This document shows positions 9,426-18,288 of a stretch of DNA of 55,631 bases, one piece after another. Within the stretch, counting starts at the first letter, position 1; every line of letters starts with the position of its first letter. Below the pieces are notes generated by a model, which saw only the letters and a program-made list of their open reading frames with translations, made no database searches and was not told the DNA's origin. Source of the stretch: a virus. The stretch is from the IMG/VR virus record IMGVR_UViG_3300030099_001934, positions 1 through 55,631 of that record, one strand, 5' to 3'. A program made the position numbers and the translations under genes.

Positions 9426-11630
9426 TCAAGAGTGTAATAGCGTGTCTGTTGCGACCACACGCATGGCCTTTGGTAGAATCTTCAACGGTGCTTTGATAAC
9501 ACCTTTGTCTTCAGGAACTGGTAATGGTGCTTCTGTGATAAAGAAGTCATCTAACAAGATGTCAATGCTTTCACGACCAGCCGCTGTTCCCGGCTTGGTA
9601 AAAGACAAACGAATCTGATTTGCAGTAGAAGCCTCGTGGTCTACGGCTCTACGAACTTTATGATAGAACACTGGGTCTTCAACAATAATTTCACAGTCCA
9701 TTGAATACTCTGTTTTACCCTCAATAGCGAGAGATGCATTACGAGCACCACCAAATGGGATTTGGTCTGTTTCGCTGTCTGTGATAGCAGCACCGTTGAT
9801 AGTGTAGAACTGCTGAACACCAGTGTTACCTGTGATAGTGAATGAAACAACTTGTCCCAGCGTAATACCTGCGATAGTTACAGTTCCATTATAGAACATG
9901 TATGGCTTCTGTGTGCCTTTCTCAATACCAGTTGCTTTTCTCTCAGCGTCTGTATTATTTTCTTCAAACATACGGTGAGCCTTGTATCTGTCACCTTTTG
10001 TTCCGTTTGAATAATCAGACACAGCAGTGGTTTCAAGACGACCAGTATCTGTATAGCATAGTGCTGAATCAAAGTTTACGCTCAAACGAAGAGCAGCATC
10101 CGTATCGGCTGTTATAGAGAAGTCCTTAACTTTGCATCCCTTGTAGACACGAGTTAATTGCTTAGGGTCTGTAGCGCCACCATCAGTGACATCAGCAACA
10201 GAACCTTCAACATCTCGGCGGCGAATGCTTACCTCCATAGCGAAAGAAGGAACGCTACTACGAGAATATAACAATCGTGTAACACCACGAGTAAGTGCTC
10301 CTGTTGCAGCACGATGAGGGCTACCAGTGTTACCATTTCCGTCAGCATCAAAGCGAATAAACCTCACTGGTGTATTGGCTGGGTGAGGGAAACAAAGTCC
10401 ATCATCAAGCCATACTTTTGTCCCACTGATAGCGGCAATACGGCGTATCTCTTGTGCTTGAGTTTGGTCAAAGAAATCGTCAGCACCAATATTGGCAGCA
10501 CCAAACTCTTTACCGACACCTAAGTTACCTGCACCTTTGTAAGTGATGATGTCTTGCTTGTTGTCTGTAACTGTTACTAAAGTAAAGGTAGCATCACCTC
10601 CACCGCCTGAGATAGTAATAATATCACCAACTGAATAACCATAACCACCGTCTGTGATTGTAACGGAATCAACAGCGCCGAGGCTGTCTGTAGTAGTCAC
10701 AACTAATCCACTACCTGTTCCGCCTGTAGTAGCAACACCAGCAGCACCAGTATATCCGCTACCACCAACTAATGTGTTAAATGTAAGGGCTGCATTTCCA
10801 CCTGTAAATAAAATGTAATCACCAGCGGCTACCGCTGAACTGCCTTGTGTAAAGACTGGAGAGCCGTTTAGAGTGATAAAGGATTCACCAATCTCAGTAG
10901 CGGTGCTAAGTTTTCTATCAGTAGCAATAAGACCATCAAATTGTGTTCCAACCGCAACTGACTCCATACCTAAACAGTAATACAACCAACGAGGATTATG
11001 CATGTTTACTTCAAATGTTCCTCCTTCGTTTAGGAAACGACCCGGCACTTGAATTGCAGTATCACGCCCAAGTCCTACGATGTGGTATCGCTTGAGGTCT
11101 ACCTTTGTTTCAGGTAGAGTAAGAGTAGCAGCAAGACCGAGGAATTGGTCAGTAAGCACACGCTCACTACTGTCGGCTGCTGTAATGTCCCATCCACCCA
11201 TATTTACATCAAAGGTAGGAGTCCCAAATGATTCAATAACAAGACTATCGTTAGTGCTTGAATCAACGCCCGTATCAGTTTTCAAAGCAGGTGTAACAGT
11301 AAGTTGAGTTTTACTTGTAGAATGATTCTTATGTTCCATAATTGTATATGTCCGACCACTATTATGAGAATCATCAGCGGTAAAGTTAGTTCCACCTAAA
11401 ATTGAGATTCTACATCCTACTAACATACCGACTGGATATTGTAAAAGACCACCATTACATGGAGTAGCAGCAGCGCCTCCTGTGAAGTTAATTATACTTG
11501 TATTTGCGTCACTGTCTCTACTTTCGTGAGTGAACTTAAACAACCCTGCGTAGTTGTGTGCTAATTTTAGTGCTGTTTCGTGACCGAATGCAACTTCGGT
11601 TAAATCTCCTTTGTATACTGTAGATGGCAT
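9426..11630 (-). CDS. Major tail tube protein with an inserted beta-rich domain
   Basis: 734 residues, long for a tail tube. The N-terminal and C-terminal parts look like one tube domain; the end carries TEAPLPVPEDKGVIKAPLKI followed by a strand, a layout common in tube proteins. Between about residues 290 and 365 lies a Gly-rich insertion (VGGSGYTGAAGVATTGGTGS, then DGGYGYSVGDIITISGGGGD) resembling a small domain scattered among marine phage structural proteins. It follows the tail terminator gene and precedes the SAP and chaperone genes. No tail sheath is recognisable, so a long non-contractile tail is likely. A sheath identity cannot be fully excluded. Confidence 0.65.
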   Translation of the reverse strand: MPSTVYKGDLTEVAFGHETALKLAHNYAGLFKFTHESRDSDANTSIINFTGGAAATPCNGGLLQYPVGMLVGCRISILGGTNFTADDSHNSGRTYTIMEHKNHSTSKTQLTVTPALKTDTGVDSSTNDSLVIESFGTPTFDVNMGGWDITAADSSERVLTDQFLGLAATLTLPETKVDLKRYHIVGLGRDTAIQVPGRFLNEGGTFEVNMHNPRWLYYCLGMESVAVGTQFDGLIATDRKLSTATEIGESFITLNGSPVFTQGSSAVAAGDYILFTGGNAALTFNTLVGGSGYTGAAGVATTGGTGSGLVVTTTDSLGAVDSVTITDGGYGYSVGDIITISGGGGDATFTLVTVTDNKQDIITYKGAGNLGVGKEFGAANIGADDFFDQTQAQEIRRIAAISGTKVWLDDGLCFPHPANTPVRFIRFDADGNGNTGSPHRAATGALTRGVTRLLYSRSSVPSFAMEVSIRRRDVEGSVADVTDGGATDPKQLTRVYKGCKVKDFSITADTDAALRLSVNFDSALCYTDTGRLETTAVSDYSNGTKGDRYKAHRMFEENNTDAERKATGIEKGTQKPYMFYNGTVTIAGITLGQVVSFTITGNTGVQQFYTINGAAITDSETDQIPFGGARNASLAIEGKTEYSMDCEIIVEDPVFYHKVRRAVDHEASTANQIRLSFTKPGTAAGRESIDILLDDFFITEAPLPVPEDKGVIKAPLKILPKAMRVVATDTLLHS

Positions 11631-11641
11631 GTCGGCTCAAC

Positions 11642-12088
11642 TCAAGGCACTAACTCCGCAAAGATAACTACTTCTATCTGAAAGGTCATACGAAATAAAA
11701 CCTTTGACCTATCAGAAAGGTCAGTGCGAGTCTTGTATACCATGCGGTCAAAGTTCACACCATCTCCTTTTCTTACAGTGTGTATGAGGCGGCGTATCTC
11801 GTTTTCCATAGCCTGAAGATGCTTTCTCCCTTTGGATGTGCGAGCGTCTACCGTGATGTTAAGACGGGTTGTAACGAAGTCGTAAAACAACTCAGGTGCT
11901 TCTTCGTTATGTGCAGTCTCGTAACATAAAACATAGTCGTGGCGAGAGAGGTCAATCCTTTTTCCTCGCTCACCAACAGTAGTAGCGATGTCGTCAATAA
12001 TTGGTTTGATATTACCAGTGTTACCACGATTCCAGTCATTGAGGGTGTTGATAACCATGTCAAGAGACTCAGTAAATGTAGCAACCAT
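11642..12088 (-). CDS. Tail terminator / neck completion protein
   Basis: 148 residues with a mixed alpha-beta pattern: N-terminal helix, the strand FVTTRLNITVDARTSKG, a helix with LQAMENEIRRLIHTV, and a final strand FRMTFQIEVVIFAEL. This arrangement, and the place between adaptor genes and tail tube gene, match tail terminator (gpU-like) proteins that cap the tail and join it to the neck. There is no catalytic motif. The assignment is from layout and secondary-structure pattern only. Confidence 0.6.
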   Translation of the reverse strand: MVATFTESLDMVINTLNDWNRGNTGNIKPIIDDIATTVGERGKRIDLSRHDYVLCYETAHNEEAPELFYDFVTTRLNITVDARTSKGRKHLQAMENEIRRLIHTVRKGDGVNFDRMVYKTRTDLSDRSKVLFRMTFQIEVVIFAELVP

Positions 12089-12092
12089 AGTA

Positions 12093-12434
12093 TCATTCCG
12101 CCTTCATTTTCTTGTATTTTGCTTCGTCAGGAACTAAAAGGCCACCTTGAAACTTCAATTTTCTCTCTTGTAGTAAAGGAGATTCACGCAACATACGCTC
12201 ATCAGCCCTTCTTAATGCAGCAGCAACTGCACCTTGAGGAGCAGGTTTGTTGTTTTGTCGGTAGCCATCTTCAGTTTTCATGATGTTTTCCATCCCTAAT
12301 TCCTGTGCTTCTACCTTTTTACGGTAATTCTCAGGTCTTTGAGTGATAACCATTCGTAGTTCCTCTTGGTATTTTGGGTCTGAAAGTTCAGCCTTTAGCA
12401 TTTCTAAAAACTCATCTTGAGGCCCACTAACCAT
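12093..12434 (-). CDS. Hypothetical neck-region protein
   Basis: 113 residues, strongly charged and helical, with a Lys/Glu-rich C-terminus. I do not recognise it. It sits between the head-tail adaptor gene and the tail terminator gene, with gaps of 6 and 4 bases, so it is probably co-translated with them. The position corresponds to a head-closure or head-tail joining gene in other tailed viruses, but its composition gives no independent support. Confidence 0.6.
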   Translation of the reverse strand: MVSGPQDEFLEMLKAELSDPKYQEELRMVITQRPENYRKKVEAQELGMENIMKTEDGYRQNNKPAPQGAVAAALRRADERMLRESPLLQERKLKFQGGLLVPDEAKYKKMKAE

Positions 12435-12440
12435 AATACA

Positions 12441-14003
12441 TCACTCAAATACAATAATCTCAATATATCGGGCTAAGATAGAATCAACTTCAGCCCTTAG
12501 TAACTGAATCTTAGAAGTCAAATCCACATTCTGTGTCCCTTCGGGAATCAATACGCTACGGTCATCAGACATTAAGACATCAATCGCTACCATCTTAGTA
12601 GCAGCCTCTTCTATAGCCTTCTCAAGATAACGCTCACCGTAGATGTAAGAACACTTAATCGCATTCCATTCAAAGAAAGGATAGGAGTTGTTGAAGTAGA
12701 TAATTCCCATTTCGTGGTCAAGCCACCAGTCACGCAGCCTTGCATTATCTCCCTTGCTGCTACCACCTTGAAGGTCAATCCTCATAGTGTTTTGAGTAAT
12801 AGTTCCGGTGATGTCACCCAAAGGAGAGCCTGTAACAATAACACACCCTGTAAAAGAAGTGCCAGTTTTACCTGTGTAACTGAACACTGTATCTCCTTTT
12901 ACACAAACTCCAGCACTAACAAATGCATTAGTGCTGTTTACATTAACTGTATCTCCAACAACACTTGTCACAGTTGCTTCGTGAGTTCCTACTTGAGCAA
13001 ACTCAATAGCGCTGTCTGTTGCTACGATAGAACAAGATTCACCACCTTTACCGCCACGCATAGATGTAATCTTCACTTGACCAGTCCCATAATCAGAATT
13101 AGCAGTAGCAAGAAACTCATTGTTCAGCGCTACATTAGCAGTAGAGCCTTCTAATGTGAATGCTGGTGAGAACTCTAATGCTGCTTTATTTACTCTATCT
13201 TCTTTGTTAATGAGGTCAGCAAGATTCTGTGCTGTGGTGGCTGCATCAAAGTCAGCCCTCCACTGGTTAGAGGCTGTTCCTATTGTTAGAGTGGCAGCAG
13301 TTCCGTTTCCGGGTGACACTACAATAGAGCCTGACAAAGCCCTAACATCGCTGGGTAATTTGATACGAGCCTCAGCGCTACAAATCTCACGATAGTCGTC
13401 TCCTTGCCATAGTTCAAGACGAAGGATTTGTTGAATATTCCTAAAAAGCAGGGGTGCAGTTCCCACATAATCAGTATAGTATCGTCTCCTGTATGGCTTG
13501 TAAGTGTCAAAATTAATGTATTCAGCACTTACAAGGTAAGGTCGCCAAGCATTGTGTGTGAGGTTGTCAATCTTATCTTGTGCTTCTTTGATACGAGCCT
13601 CAACAACTGAGCGCTTCATACCACGAGTTTTACCATTGGTAAACGATGCTGTGTTTTGAACATAGGCATTATCGGCTACTTGATAATCAGCAGCAGTAAT
13701 TGTATCAGCAAAATTGAGTTGAACTCCACTGGCACTACTACTTATTGTTGTGATAACACGCTCTATTCCCAAAGGGTCAGCATCGGAGTAAATGAGAATG
13801 GTGTCGCCTGATTCAAAACCTACAGTTCTGTAATCAGCACCTGTAACGAAAACGGCAGTAGTAGTGCTGTCAGCACTAACTAAAACGGCTTCCTGTGGGC
13901 CAATTGAGAGGAAATCAGCAACTTTCTGTGCAGTAGTATAGACAATAGCCGAAGGGTCAAGTGGTCGTGTTTCAGCCTCACCGGGATTGAATACTATCGG
14001 CAT
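12441..14003 (-). CDS. Head-tail adaptor (connector) with beta-rich insertion
   Basis: About 520 residues. The segment after residue 125 (MKRSVVEARIKEAQDKIDNL then THNAWRPY and YKPYRRRYYTDYVG) resembles the helical part of ring-forming head-tail adaptors. The C-terminus (EKAIEEAATKMVAIDVLMSD) is again helical. In between are repeated beta-rich stretches with Thr/Val/Gly, suggesting an Ig-like or decorative insertion. I prefer ATG at 14003 (MPIVFNPGEAE), which has GGGGG about 11 bases upstream, over a longer start at 14030. It overlaps the stop region of a 38-residue gene. Confidence 0.55.
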   Translation of the reverse strand: MPIVFNPGEAETRPLDPSAIVYTTAQKVADFLSIGPQEAVLVSADSTTTAVFVTGADYRTVGFESGDTILIYSDADPLGIERVITTISSSASGVQLNFADTITAADYQVADNAYVQNTASFTNGKTRGMKRSVVEARIKEAQDKIDNLTHNAWRPYLVSAEYINFDTYKPYRRRYYTDYVGTAPLLFRNIQQILRLELWQGDDYREICSAEARIKLPSDVRALSGSIVVSPGNGTAATLTIGTASNQWRADFDAATTAQNLADLINKEDRVNKAALEFSPAFTLEGSTANVALNNEFLATANSDYGTGQVKITSMRGGKGGESCSIVATDSAIEFAQVGTHEATVTSVVGDTVNVNSTNAFVSAGVCVKGDTVFSYTGKTGTSFTGCVIVTGSPLGDITGTITQNTMRIDLQGGSSKGDNARLRDWWLDHEMGIIYFNNSYPFFEWNAIKCSYIYGERYLEKAIEEAATKMVAIDVLMSDDRSVLIPEGTQNVDLTSKIQLLRAEVDSILARYIEIIVFE

Positions 14004-14110
14004 TTCTTTTTGACCCCCGTTACAAAACACTTCTTGGTCTTAGCCTCGGCTTCATCAACCTGCTTTGATTTAACATCAAACCATTCATCAAGGAGTTTAC
14101 AACGGGTCAT
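13994..14110 (-). CDS. Small basic protein, 38 residues
   Basis: This short frame begins at ATG 14110, overlapping the stop of the zinc-ribbon gene as ATGA, and ends with TAG at 13994, inside the first codons of the adaptor gene. The product is Lys-rich with three cysteines (MTRCKLLDEWFDV at the start). The two tight overlaps and the absence of another gene in the gap support translation by coupling. I do not recognise a family; it might only serve to couple the neighbouring genes. Confidence 0.45.
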   Translation of the reverse strand: MTRCKLLDEWFDVKSKQVDEAEAKTKKCFVTGVKKKCR

Positions 14111-14406
14111 GCTCTTGCCTCCTCATCTATAGAAGCAAGATTGTATTCCATTGGCTTACCACAACTACCGCAGTTTTCTCGCCATAGGAAATGAAGCATA
14201 CCACAGTGCTGACAGCGAGTGCCTGAGCCAATATTTAGAACATCACTGGCCTCAAGATTACGCTTACGCTGTTGTGAAGTTATACCCTTGAGTGGGTTTT
14301 CTTCGTCAATTACTTTACCGAGTAGAGTCTGTGCGTCAGAACGGATGCCTTGCTTTTGAAAACGCTCAATGTCCGTTAAATCAATTGCTTGTTCTTTTAG
14401 TGACAT
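14107..14406 (-). CDS. Small zinc-ribbon protein
   Basis: 99 residues. The C-terminal third has CQHCGMLHFLWRENCGSCGK, a CxxC-x(11)-CxxC zinc ribbon, after a helical N-terminal region. It lies in the capsid-neck gene cluster and is one of at least nine putative zinc-binding proteins in the window. Function unknown; a structural or DNA-contacting role is possible. The start ATG is followed downstream by a coupled 38-residue gene. Confidence 0.7.
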   Translation of the reverse strand: MSLKEQAIDLTDIERFQKQGIRSDAQTLLGKVIDEENPLKGITSQQRKRNLEASDVLNIGSGTRCQHCGMLHFLWRENCGSCGKPMEYNLASIDEEARA

Positions 14407-14421
14407 ACATACTCCTCACGC

Positions 14422-14595
14422 TCAACTGGTAGTGATAAATATGTAAATGTTACCAAGAATATGATGCGGGTCACAAGATACACAAGTGTGACCTGCAATA
14501 GCGTTGCTAATTGCTGTTTCTATCAATCCTCTCGCTGTATCATCATTGAAATCCTTTGGAGGGAAAGGGCCAAGAATAGATACCGTTTGTCCCAT
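14422..14595 (-). CDS. Small hypothetical protein, 57 residues
   Basis: ATG at 14595 is preceded by GGTGA with a spacing of 4 bases, and the frame ends with TGA at 14422. The product starts MGQTVSILGPFPP and contains TCVSCDPHH, a possible metal-binding CxxC. It fits exactly between the small structural-type gene upstream and the zinc-ribbon gene downstream, as expected for a real operon member. I do not recognise it. Confidence 0.55.
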   Translation of the reverse strand: MGQTVSILGPFPPKDFNDDTARGLIETAISNAIAGHTCVSCDPHHILGNIYIFITTS

Positions 14596-14608
14596 TTAAT
14601 CACCGCCC

Positions 14609-14836
14609 TCAAGAACGGCGACCAATTGCGACAAAGGTGCAAGCAGCACCAACTTCTAAATTAGTGCCGCTAATACCGTGAGTTACAGTAGCAGCACTAC
14701 CAATAGCGTTTACCATAGCACCATCAATTGATGCTAACAAACTACTAAGGTCTACGGTTTCGCCACCTGATGTGCTACCTGTTACAATCATTCTGTCTCC
14801 AAAGTAAGTCGGTCTTGGGTCTATAGTTACTGCCAT
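14609..14836 (-). CDS. Small structural-type protein near the capsid gene
   Basis: 75 residues, small and Gly/Ser/Thr-rich with hydrophobic strands (MAVTIDPRPTYFGDRMIVTG). Its leader is GGAGATGAATAAAT-ATGGCA, nearly the same as the leaders of the capsid gene and the 128-residue gene, which suggests strong expression. A role as a head decoration or accessory protein is plausible from size, composition and position only. Confidence 0.6.
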   Translation of the reverse strand: MAVTIDPRPTYFGDRMIVTGSTSGGETVDLSSLLASIDGAMVNAIGSAATVTHGISGTNLEVGAACTFVAIGRRS

Positions 14837-14838
14837 AT

Positions 14839-15219
14839 TTATTCATCTCCTGTTTGAGTTTCTTCTTCAAGACTCTCTTTAACAAGAGCCTCAGTTTCTT
14901 CTACACCTTCGGGACTCATTACAGTCTCCACAAGTGAAAGAAGAGTAGTTTTAGTTGCATAGCCTTTAGGCTTGATGTCATACTTAGCGAGCCACTTTGC
15001 GATGTCAGCACGACTCCAGCCCGAATCAGGGACTCCATCGTTACCTACATCTACAGTTTTTTCGTAGCCTTCAATTTTGTAATCATCACCAAGTCTACTT
15101 GCATATCGGTCTAACCAAGCAGTAGTGACCTCACGAGACTGACCTCTAATGAAATCAGGGTGTGTAGGGTCAATATTTCTTGTAGACCAAGAGCGACCAG
15201 TGTATGTTACTGTAGGCAC
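14839..15219 (-). CDS. HeH/SAP-like helical protein of the head cluster
   Basis: 126 residues starting at GTG 15219 with GAGGTG upstream. The central part, WSRADIAKWLAKYDIKPKGY followed by ATKTTLLSLVETV, resembles a HeH/LEM/SAP-type helix-extended-helix fold, which is common in small proteins encoded just after capsid genes. The C-terminus is acidic. It may act in head-tail joining or DNA contact inside the head, but no direct evidence shows this. Confidence 0.6.
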   Translation of the reverse strand: MPTVTYTGRSWSTRNIDPTHPDFIRGQSREVTTAWLDRYASRLGDDYKIEGYEKTVDVGNDGVPDSGWSRADIAKWLAKYDIKPKGYATKTTLLSLVETVMSPEGVEETEALVKESLEEETQTGDE

Positions 15220-15229
15220 TCAAAGCACC

Positions 15230-15616
15230 TCAGTTATACATTACAAGTAGGCTGTGTGCTTCGGCTGCTCCAGTGATGGTAATAGTCTTACTAACTACTG
15301 CAATTTTCAAAGCCGCTTGTGAGCCGCCTGTTTGGTTTCCTGTAGCCAGTAGAATGCTTGTTACTCCTCCAGCAAGAACTACAGTCCCTGCTCCAGCAGT
15401 AGTGATTAGAGCCATCTTAGGTGCTGGTGCGTAACCGTTTGTTGCATCTCCTGAAGTGCTGTCGTCACCATTCAAAGGCTTAAATGATTCAAGGTTACCG
15501 GGGTATGTGCTACCACGATTTAAGTAATCAGTTGTGTCATGTGACCCTGCTCTCAATTCCCAAGCGCCTACCAAAGTAGGGGTTGCTGTTCCGCTTACTG
15601 TTAATTCTGTTGCCAT
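15230..15616 (-). CDS. Probable head decoration protein
   Basis: 128 residues, almost entirely beta-type Gly/Thr/Ala-rich sequence, with no Cys. It directly follows the major capsid gene and shares its A-rich leader (AAAATATGGAGATGAA before the start). Small beta-rich proteins in this position often trimerise on the capsid surface. The assignment is from position, composition and expected high expression, and the sequence is not recognised directly. Confidence 0.55.
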   Translation of the reverse strand: MATELTVSGTATPTLVGAWELRAGSHDTTDYLNRGSTYPGNLESFKPLNGDDSTSGDATNGYAPAPKMALITTAGAGTVVLAGGVTSILLATGNQTGGSQAALKIAVVSKTITITGAAEAHSLLVMYN

Positions 15617-15653
15617 ATCAATTCATCTCCATATTTTTTTTATTTTTTTGTCC

Positions 15654-16826
15654 TCACTTCAAGTCACGAATACTTGCTTGTGCTCCAAAGAAAGTTGTCC
15701 ATACTTCACCCATTGTTCGGTAAAGTCCCTCTTGACCGAGGCGGTTGATTGCGAATGGGTCACCAGTCTCAATTCCACTCTCAAAGTATTGTGTAGGAAT
15801 CGCTGTGCTGAAATACATGTAGTCAGTGTCCAATAGATACATACGGCTTAGACCATCTTTTACCATGTCTTTGGTAGGGATGATTGGAACACCGTTGTAG
15901 GTTGCTACAATGAAACCTGCTTCAATACCCGGAACACCCTTAACACCGTTGTAGGTAGGGGTGACTCTCTTCTCCTCCATGAAACGCTGTTGCGCTTGTA
16001 GAAGTTGTTGTAGTCTCATTAGAGTGTCATATCCAGTTAGGATAACCTTTGGATTACCACCACGCTCCCAAACTTGCTGGAAGATTGTATCAAGGTGGTC
16101 AAGTGACAATACACGGCGGCTTGCATCGGCTGCGTCAGCAGCACAGTTTACTTCAGCATGTGACCAAGCGTTTTCACTTCGGTCAATACTGTAGATGTCC
16201 AAGTCAGAAGCCAAATCAGCGTGGTCGTTAGAGTTTTGTTCAGTTCTTAGACCAGTAGAAGAACCGCTACCACCATCAGCAGCAGTAATTCTGTCAAGTG
16301 ATTCAAAGTTGTTACCTGCGGTTGCGTCAGTGTCTTGTAGTAGCATCTTGTTTACCATTTCAGCGTGGTGCTTACCCATTTCTTCTTTGAGAACTGAGCG
16401 CATGTCACCAAGTCCGTCATCTTTGTCAGCAAGGAATACTGCAACTTCGCTTACATCGAAGGAGTGAGCGATAGTTTTTGGTTTTGCAGCAACATGCTGG
16501 AAAGTTGGCTTAACAGTTTCAGGCAGTGTGCCGTTCTCTGCAATACCACCATGAACTACACCAGCGTTTGGCTTGTCGGTAATGACTCTCCATCCACTGC
16601 GCTCCCACGGCTTCTTAGGTAGAATTGAAAATGCGTTGAACTCTTGGTTCAACTGTGACCAAACTTTGCGCCCGTAGATTGCTTGGTATGTTCCAGCAGT
16701 AGTGCTTAGCATTGGTGCATCCGATTTTAGAAGTTCACTACCAGTGTATGTGTAACCCATTGAGTTACCTGCTCCGTAGTAGTATCGCTCCATGTCGCTG
16801 ACTGTTCTTACATAATTTCGTGCCAT
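15654..16826 (-). CDS. Major capsid protein (HK97 fold)
   Basis: 390 residues. The pattern fits HK97-type capsid proteins: an N-terminal arm, then a segment with FNAFSILPKKPWERSGWRVI and an E-loop-like region, a long spine helix (MRSVLKEEMGKHHAEMVNKM), and a C-terminal A-domain with ESGIETGDPFAINRLGQEGL. It follows the prohead protease/scaffold gene, the canonical order. There is no long cleavable delta domain, which agrees with a separate scaffold. GGAGATG lies upstream of the start within an A-rich leader, suggesting strong translation. Confidence 0.85.
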   Translation of the reverse strand: MARNYVRTVSDMERYYYGAGNSMGYTYTGSELLKSDAPMLSTTAGTYQAIYGRKVWSQLNQEFNAFSILPKKPWERSGWRVITDKPNAGVVHGGIAENGTLPETVKPTFQHVAAKPKTIAHSFDVSEVAVFLADKDDGLGDMRSVLKEEMGKHHAEMVNKMLLQDTDATAGNNFESLDRITAADGGSGSSTGLRTEQNSNDHADLASDLDIYSIDRSENAWSHAEVNCAADAADASRRVLSLDHLDTIFQQVWERGGNPKVILTGYDTLMRLQQLLQAQQRFMEEKRVTPTYNGVKGVPGIEAGFIVATYNGVPIIPTKDMVKDGLSRMYLLDTDYMYFSTAIPTQYFESGIETGDPFAINRLGQEGLYRTMGEVWTTFFGAQASIRDLK

Positions 16827-16864
16827 ATTTTTTCATCTCCATATTTTTTGTTATTTTGTGAGCC

Positions 16865-17725
16865 TCATTCGCCTCGGTATAGCCCTCCAGCCAGTTGGTG
16901 AACTTCCTCCCAAGACATGTTAGCCAAGTCTTGTGTGCTCGGAACTTCAACTGTAGGTGTAGCGGATTTTGCGATTGTCTCGCCAGCACCGCTGGATAAG
17001 TTGTCAATTCTTTCGTTAAGTGCTCCAAGAGCCTTCATAACTTCATCAAGAGGAGCACGAGCGTCAAAGTTTTGTGCTTGTGCTTTTGCGATTTCTTCAG
17101 CAGTTTCTTGTGCGAATCGGCTTTCAAAGTTTGATTCAAGAGACTTACGGAACTCTTCTTCTTGTTTTGCAGCCTTGAAGACACCGTATGCTTCTTCTAT
17201 TCTGTGTGCGTCAATTCCATGTCCTGTAATAAAGTCAGACTTTGTAACTTCTTTGTTACCGCCACTCATTAGGCCAGCACGATTAAGAGCGTTAGTAGAT
17301 GGGTTGCCTCCTTCTTGAGCACGACCCTTTACTTGTCCAGCAAAGTAATCAGCACCGTCTCCGATTGCTTCAGGAGTAGAGCCAAGATTTGCTTTTGCTA
17401 CAGTATCAAAGTGAGCACGAGCAGCAACAGTGTCTACTCCAGCGGATTTGAGAGTGCTTTCCATCCAGTCAAGATATTCGGATGTAATAACATCAGAGAA
17501 CTCGTCAGACTTCATCTTGTCGTCTTTCTTGTCCTTCTCTTTGTCTTTGTCTTTGTCTTCTTCCATGTAGTTGCCTTTCATCTTGTCGTCTTTCTCAGAC
17601 TCTTCTTTCTTCTTTTTCTGAGCCTCTTTCAATGCTGGAGGTAATTCTCCTTTCTCCATTGAGTCCAGTCGGCCTTCAAGTCGGCTTAATACATCGTTCA
17701 TTTGTTCCATTACTTCATCGGTCAT
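16865..17725 (-). CDS. Nested in-frame scaffold protein (internal start)
   Basis: Within the protease gene, codon 175 is ATG at 17725 and has AAGGTGA ending 5 bases upstream, a good ribosome binding site inside a coding region. Translation from there would give a 286-residue scaffold without the protease domain (MTDEVMEQMNDVLSRLEGRL at the start). The arrangement mirrors phage lambda C and Nu3, where the scaffold is made from an internal start in the protease gene. Whether it is used here is inferred. Confidence 0.5.
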   Translation of the reverse strand: MTDEVMEQMNDVLSRLEGRLDSMEKGELPPALKEAQKKKKEESEKDDKMKGNYMEEDKDKDKEKDKKDDKMKSDEFSDVITSEYLDWMESTLKSAGVDTVAARAHFDTVAKANLGSTPEAIGDGADYFAGQVKGRAQEGGNPSTNALNRAGLMSGGNKEVTKSDFITGHGIDAHRIEEAYGVFKAAKQEEEFRKSLESNFESRFAQETAEEIAKAQAQNFDARAPLDEVMKALGALNERIDNLSSGAGETIAKSATPTVEVPSTQDLANMSWEEVHQLAGGLYRGE

Positions 17726-18247
17726 TTTGTTCACCTTGTTTTTGTCTTCTTTTAGTATATTGAATGTGGCTTCGGGGTTAATTCCTTTTTCGCATATTGT
17801 TATTTCGTGTAATTCTAATTTTGATATTTCTTGATATGAGCCGTGGGATTTATCGCTTTTGTTTACTCGTTTGAATGCTTGTCCTCCGATGCTGAATCCC
17901 GTTAGGTTTCCTTTTCGGATTTCACTTGCTACTTCTCGTGCCTTCTCAATGTCGTTTCTTAATTTTACTACAACAAACATTCCAGCATCGTCTACTTCGC
18001 TTTTCCACAACCTCCCTTGATTATCTGTATAATTTGAAATTACTTCTCCTACTTGTATATTTGAATGTGCTAATTGGACATTTCTGTATTTTGGGTCTGA
18101 CATGAACTTTTTGAAAGCGTCTTTCAATGCTGACCTTGTAATTAAATCTCCTTGTTTGTCTACTAACTCTACTGAAGCATAACCTGCCACGATGAGGTCA
18201 CTCCCTGCTTTGAGGAGTTCAATGTTTCTACGCTGAGTTCGCAACAC
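16865..18247 (-). CDS. HK97-type prohead protease fused to a scaffolding region
   Basis: 460 residues from a GTG start. Residues 1-165 match the prohead serine protease family (U35/S78): a beta-rich N-terminus, His61 in QLAHSN and Ser119 in NLTGFSIGG, the expected catalytic pair. After residue 175 the protein becomes a charged, coiled-coil scaffold with Lys/Asp/Glu runs, an Ala-rich helical part and the terminal motif MSWEEVHQLAGG. Protease and scaffold fusions are known in other tailed phages. The protease would trim scaffold and other head proteins during maturation. The terminal motif recurs in a second protein at 24,818. Confidence 0.85.
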   Translation of the reverse strand: MLRTQRRNIELLKAGSDLIVAGYASVELVDKQGDLITRSALKDAFKKFMSDPKYRNVQLAHSNIQVGEVISNYTDNQGRLWKSEVDDAGMFVVVKLRNDIEKAREVASEIRKGNLTGFSIGGQAFKRVNKSDKSHGSYQEISKLELHEITICEKGINPEATFNILKEDKNKVNKMTDEVMEQMNDVLSRLEGRLDSMEKGELPPALKEAQKKKKEESEKDDKMKGNYMEEDKDKDKEKDKKDDKMKSDEFSDVITSEYLDWMESTLKSAGVDTVAARAHFDTVAKANLGSTPEAIGDGADYFAGQVKGRAQEGGNPSTNALNRAGLMSGGNKEVTKSDFITGHGIDAHRIEEAYGVFKAAKQEEEFRKSLESNFESRFAQETAEEIAKAQAQNFDARAPLDEVMKALGALNERIDNLSSGAGETIAKSATPTVEVPSTQDLANMSWEEVHQLAGGLYRGE

Positions 18248-18288
18248 ACTAATTCACTCTCTGTTTGTTTACCTATATGAATAAACCG

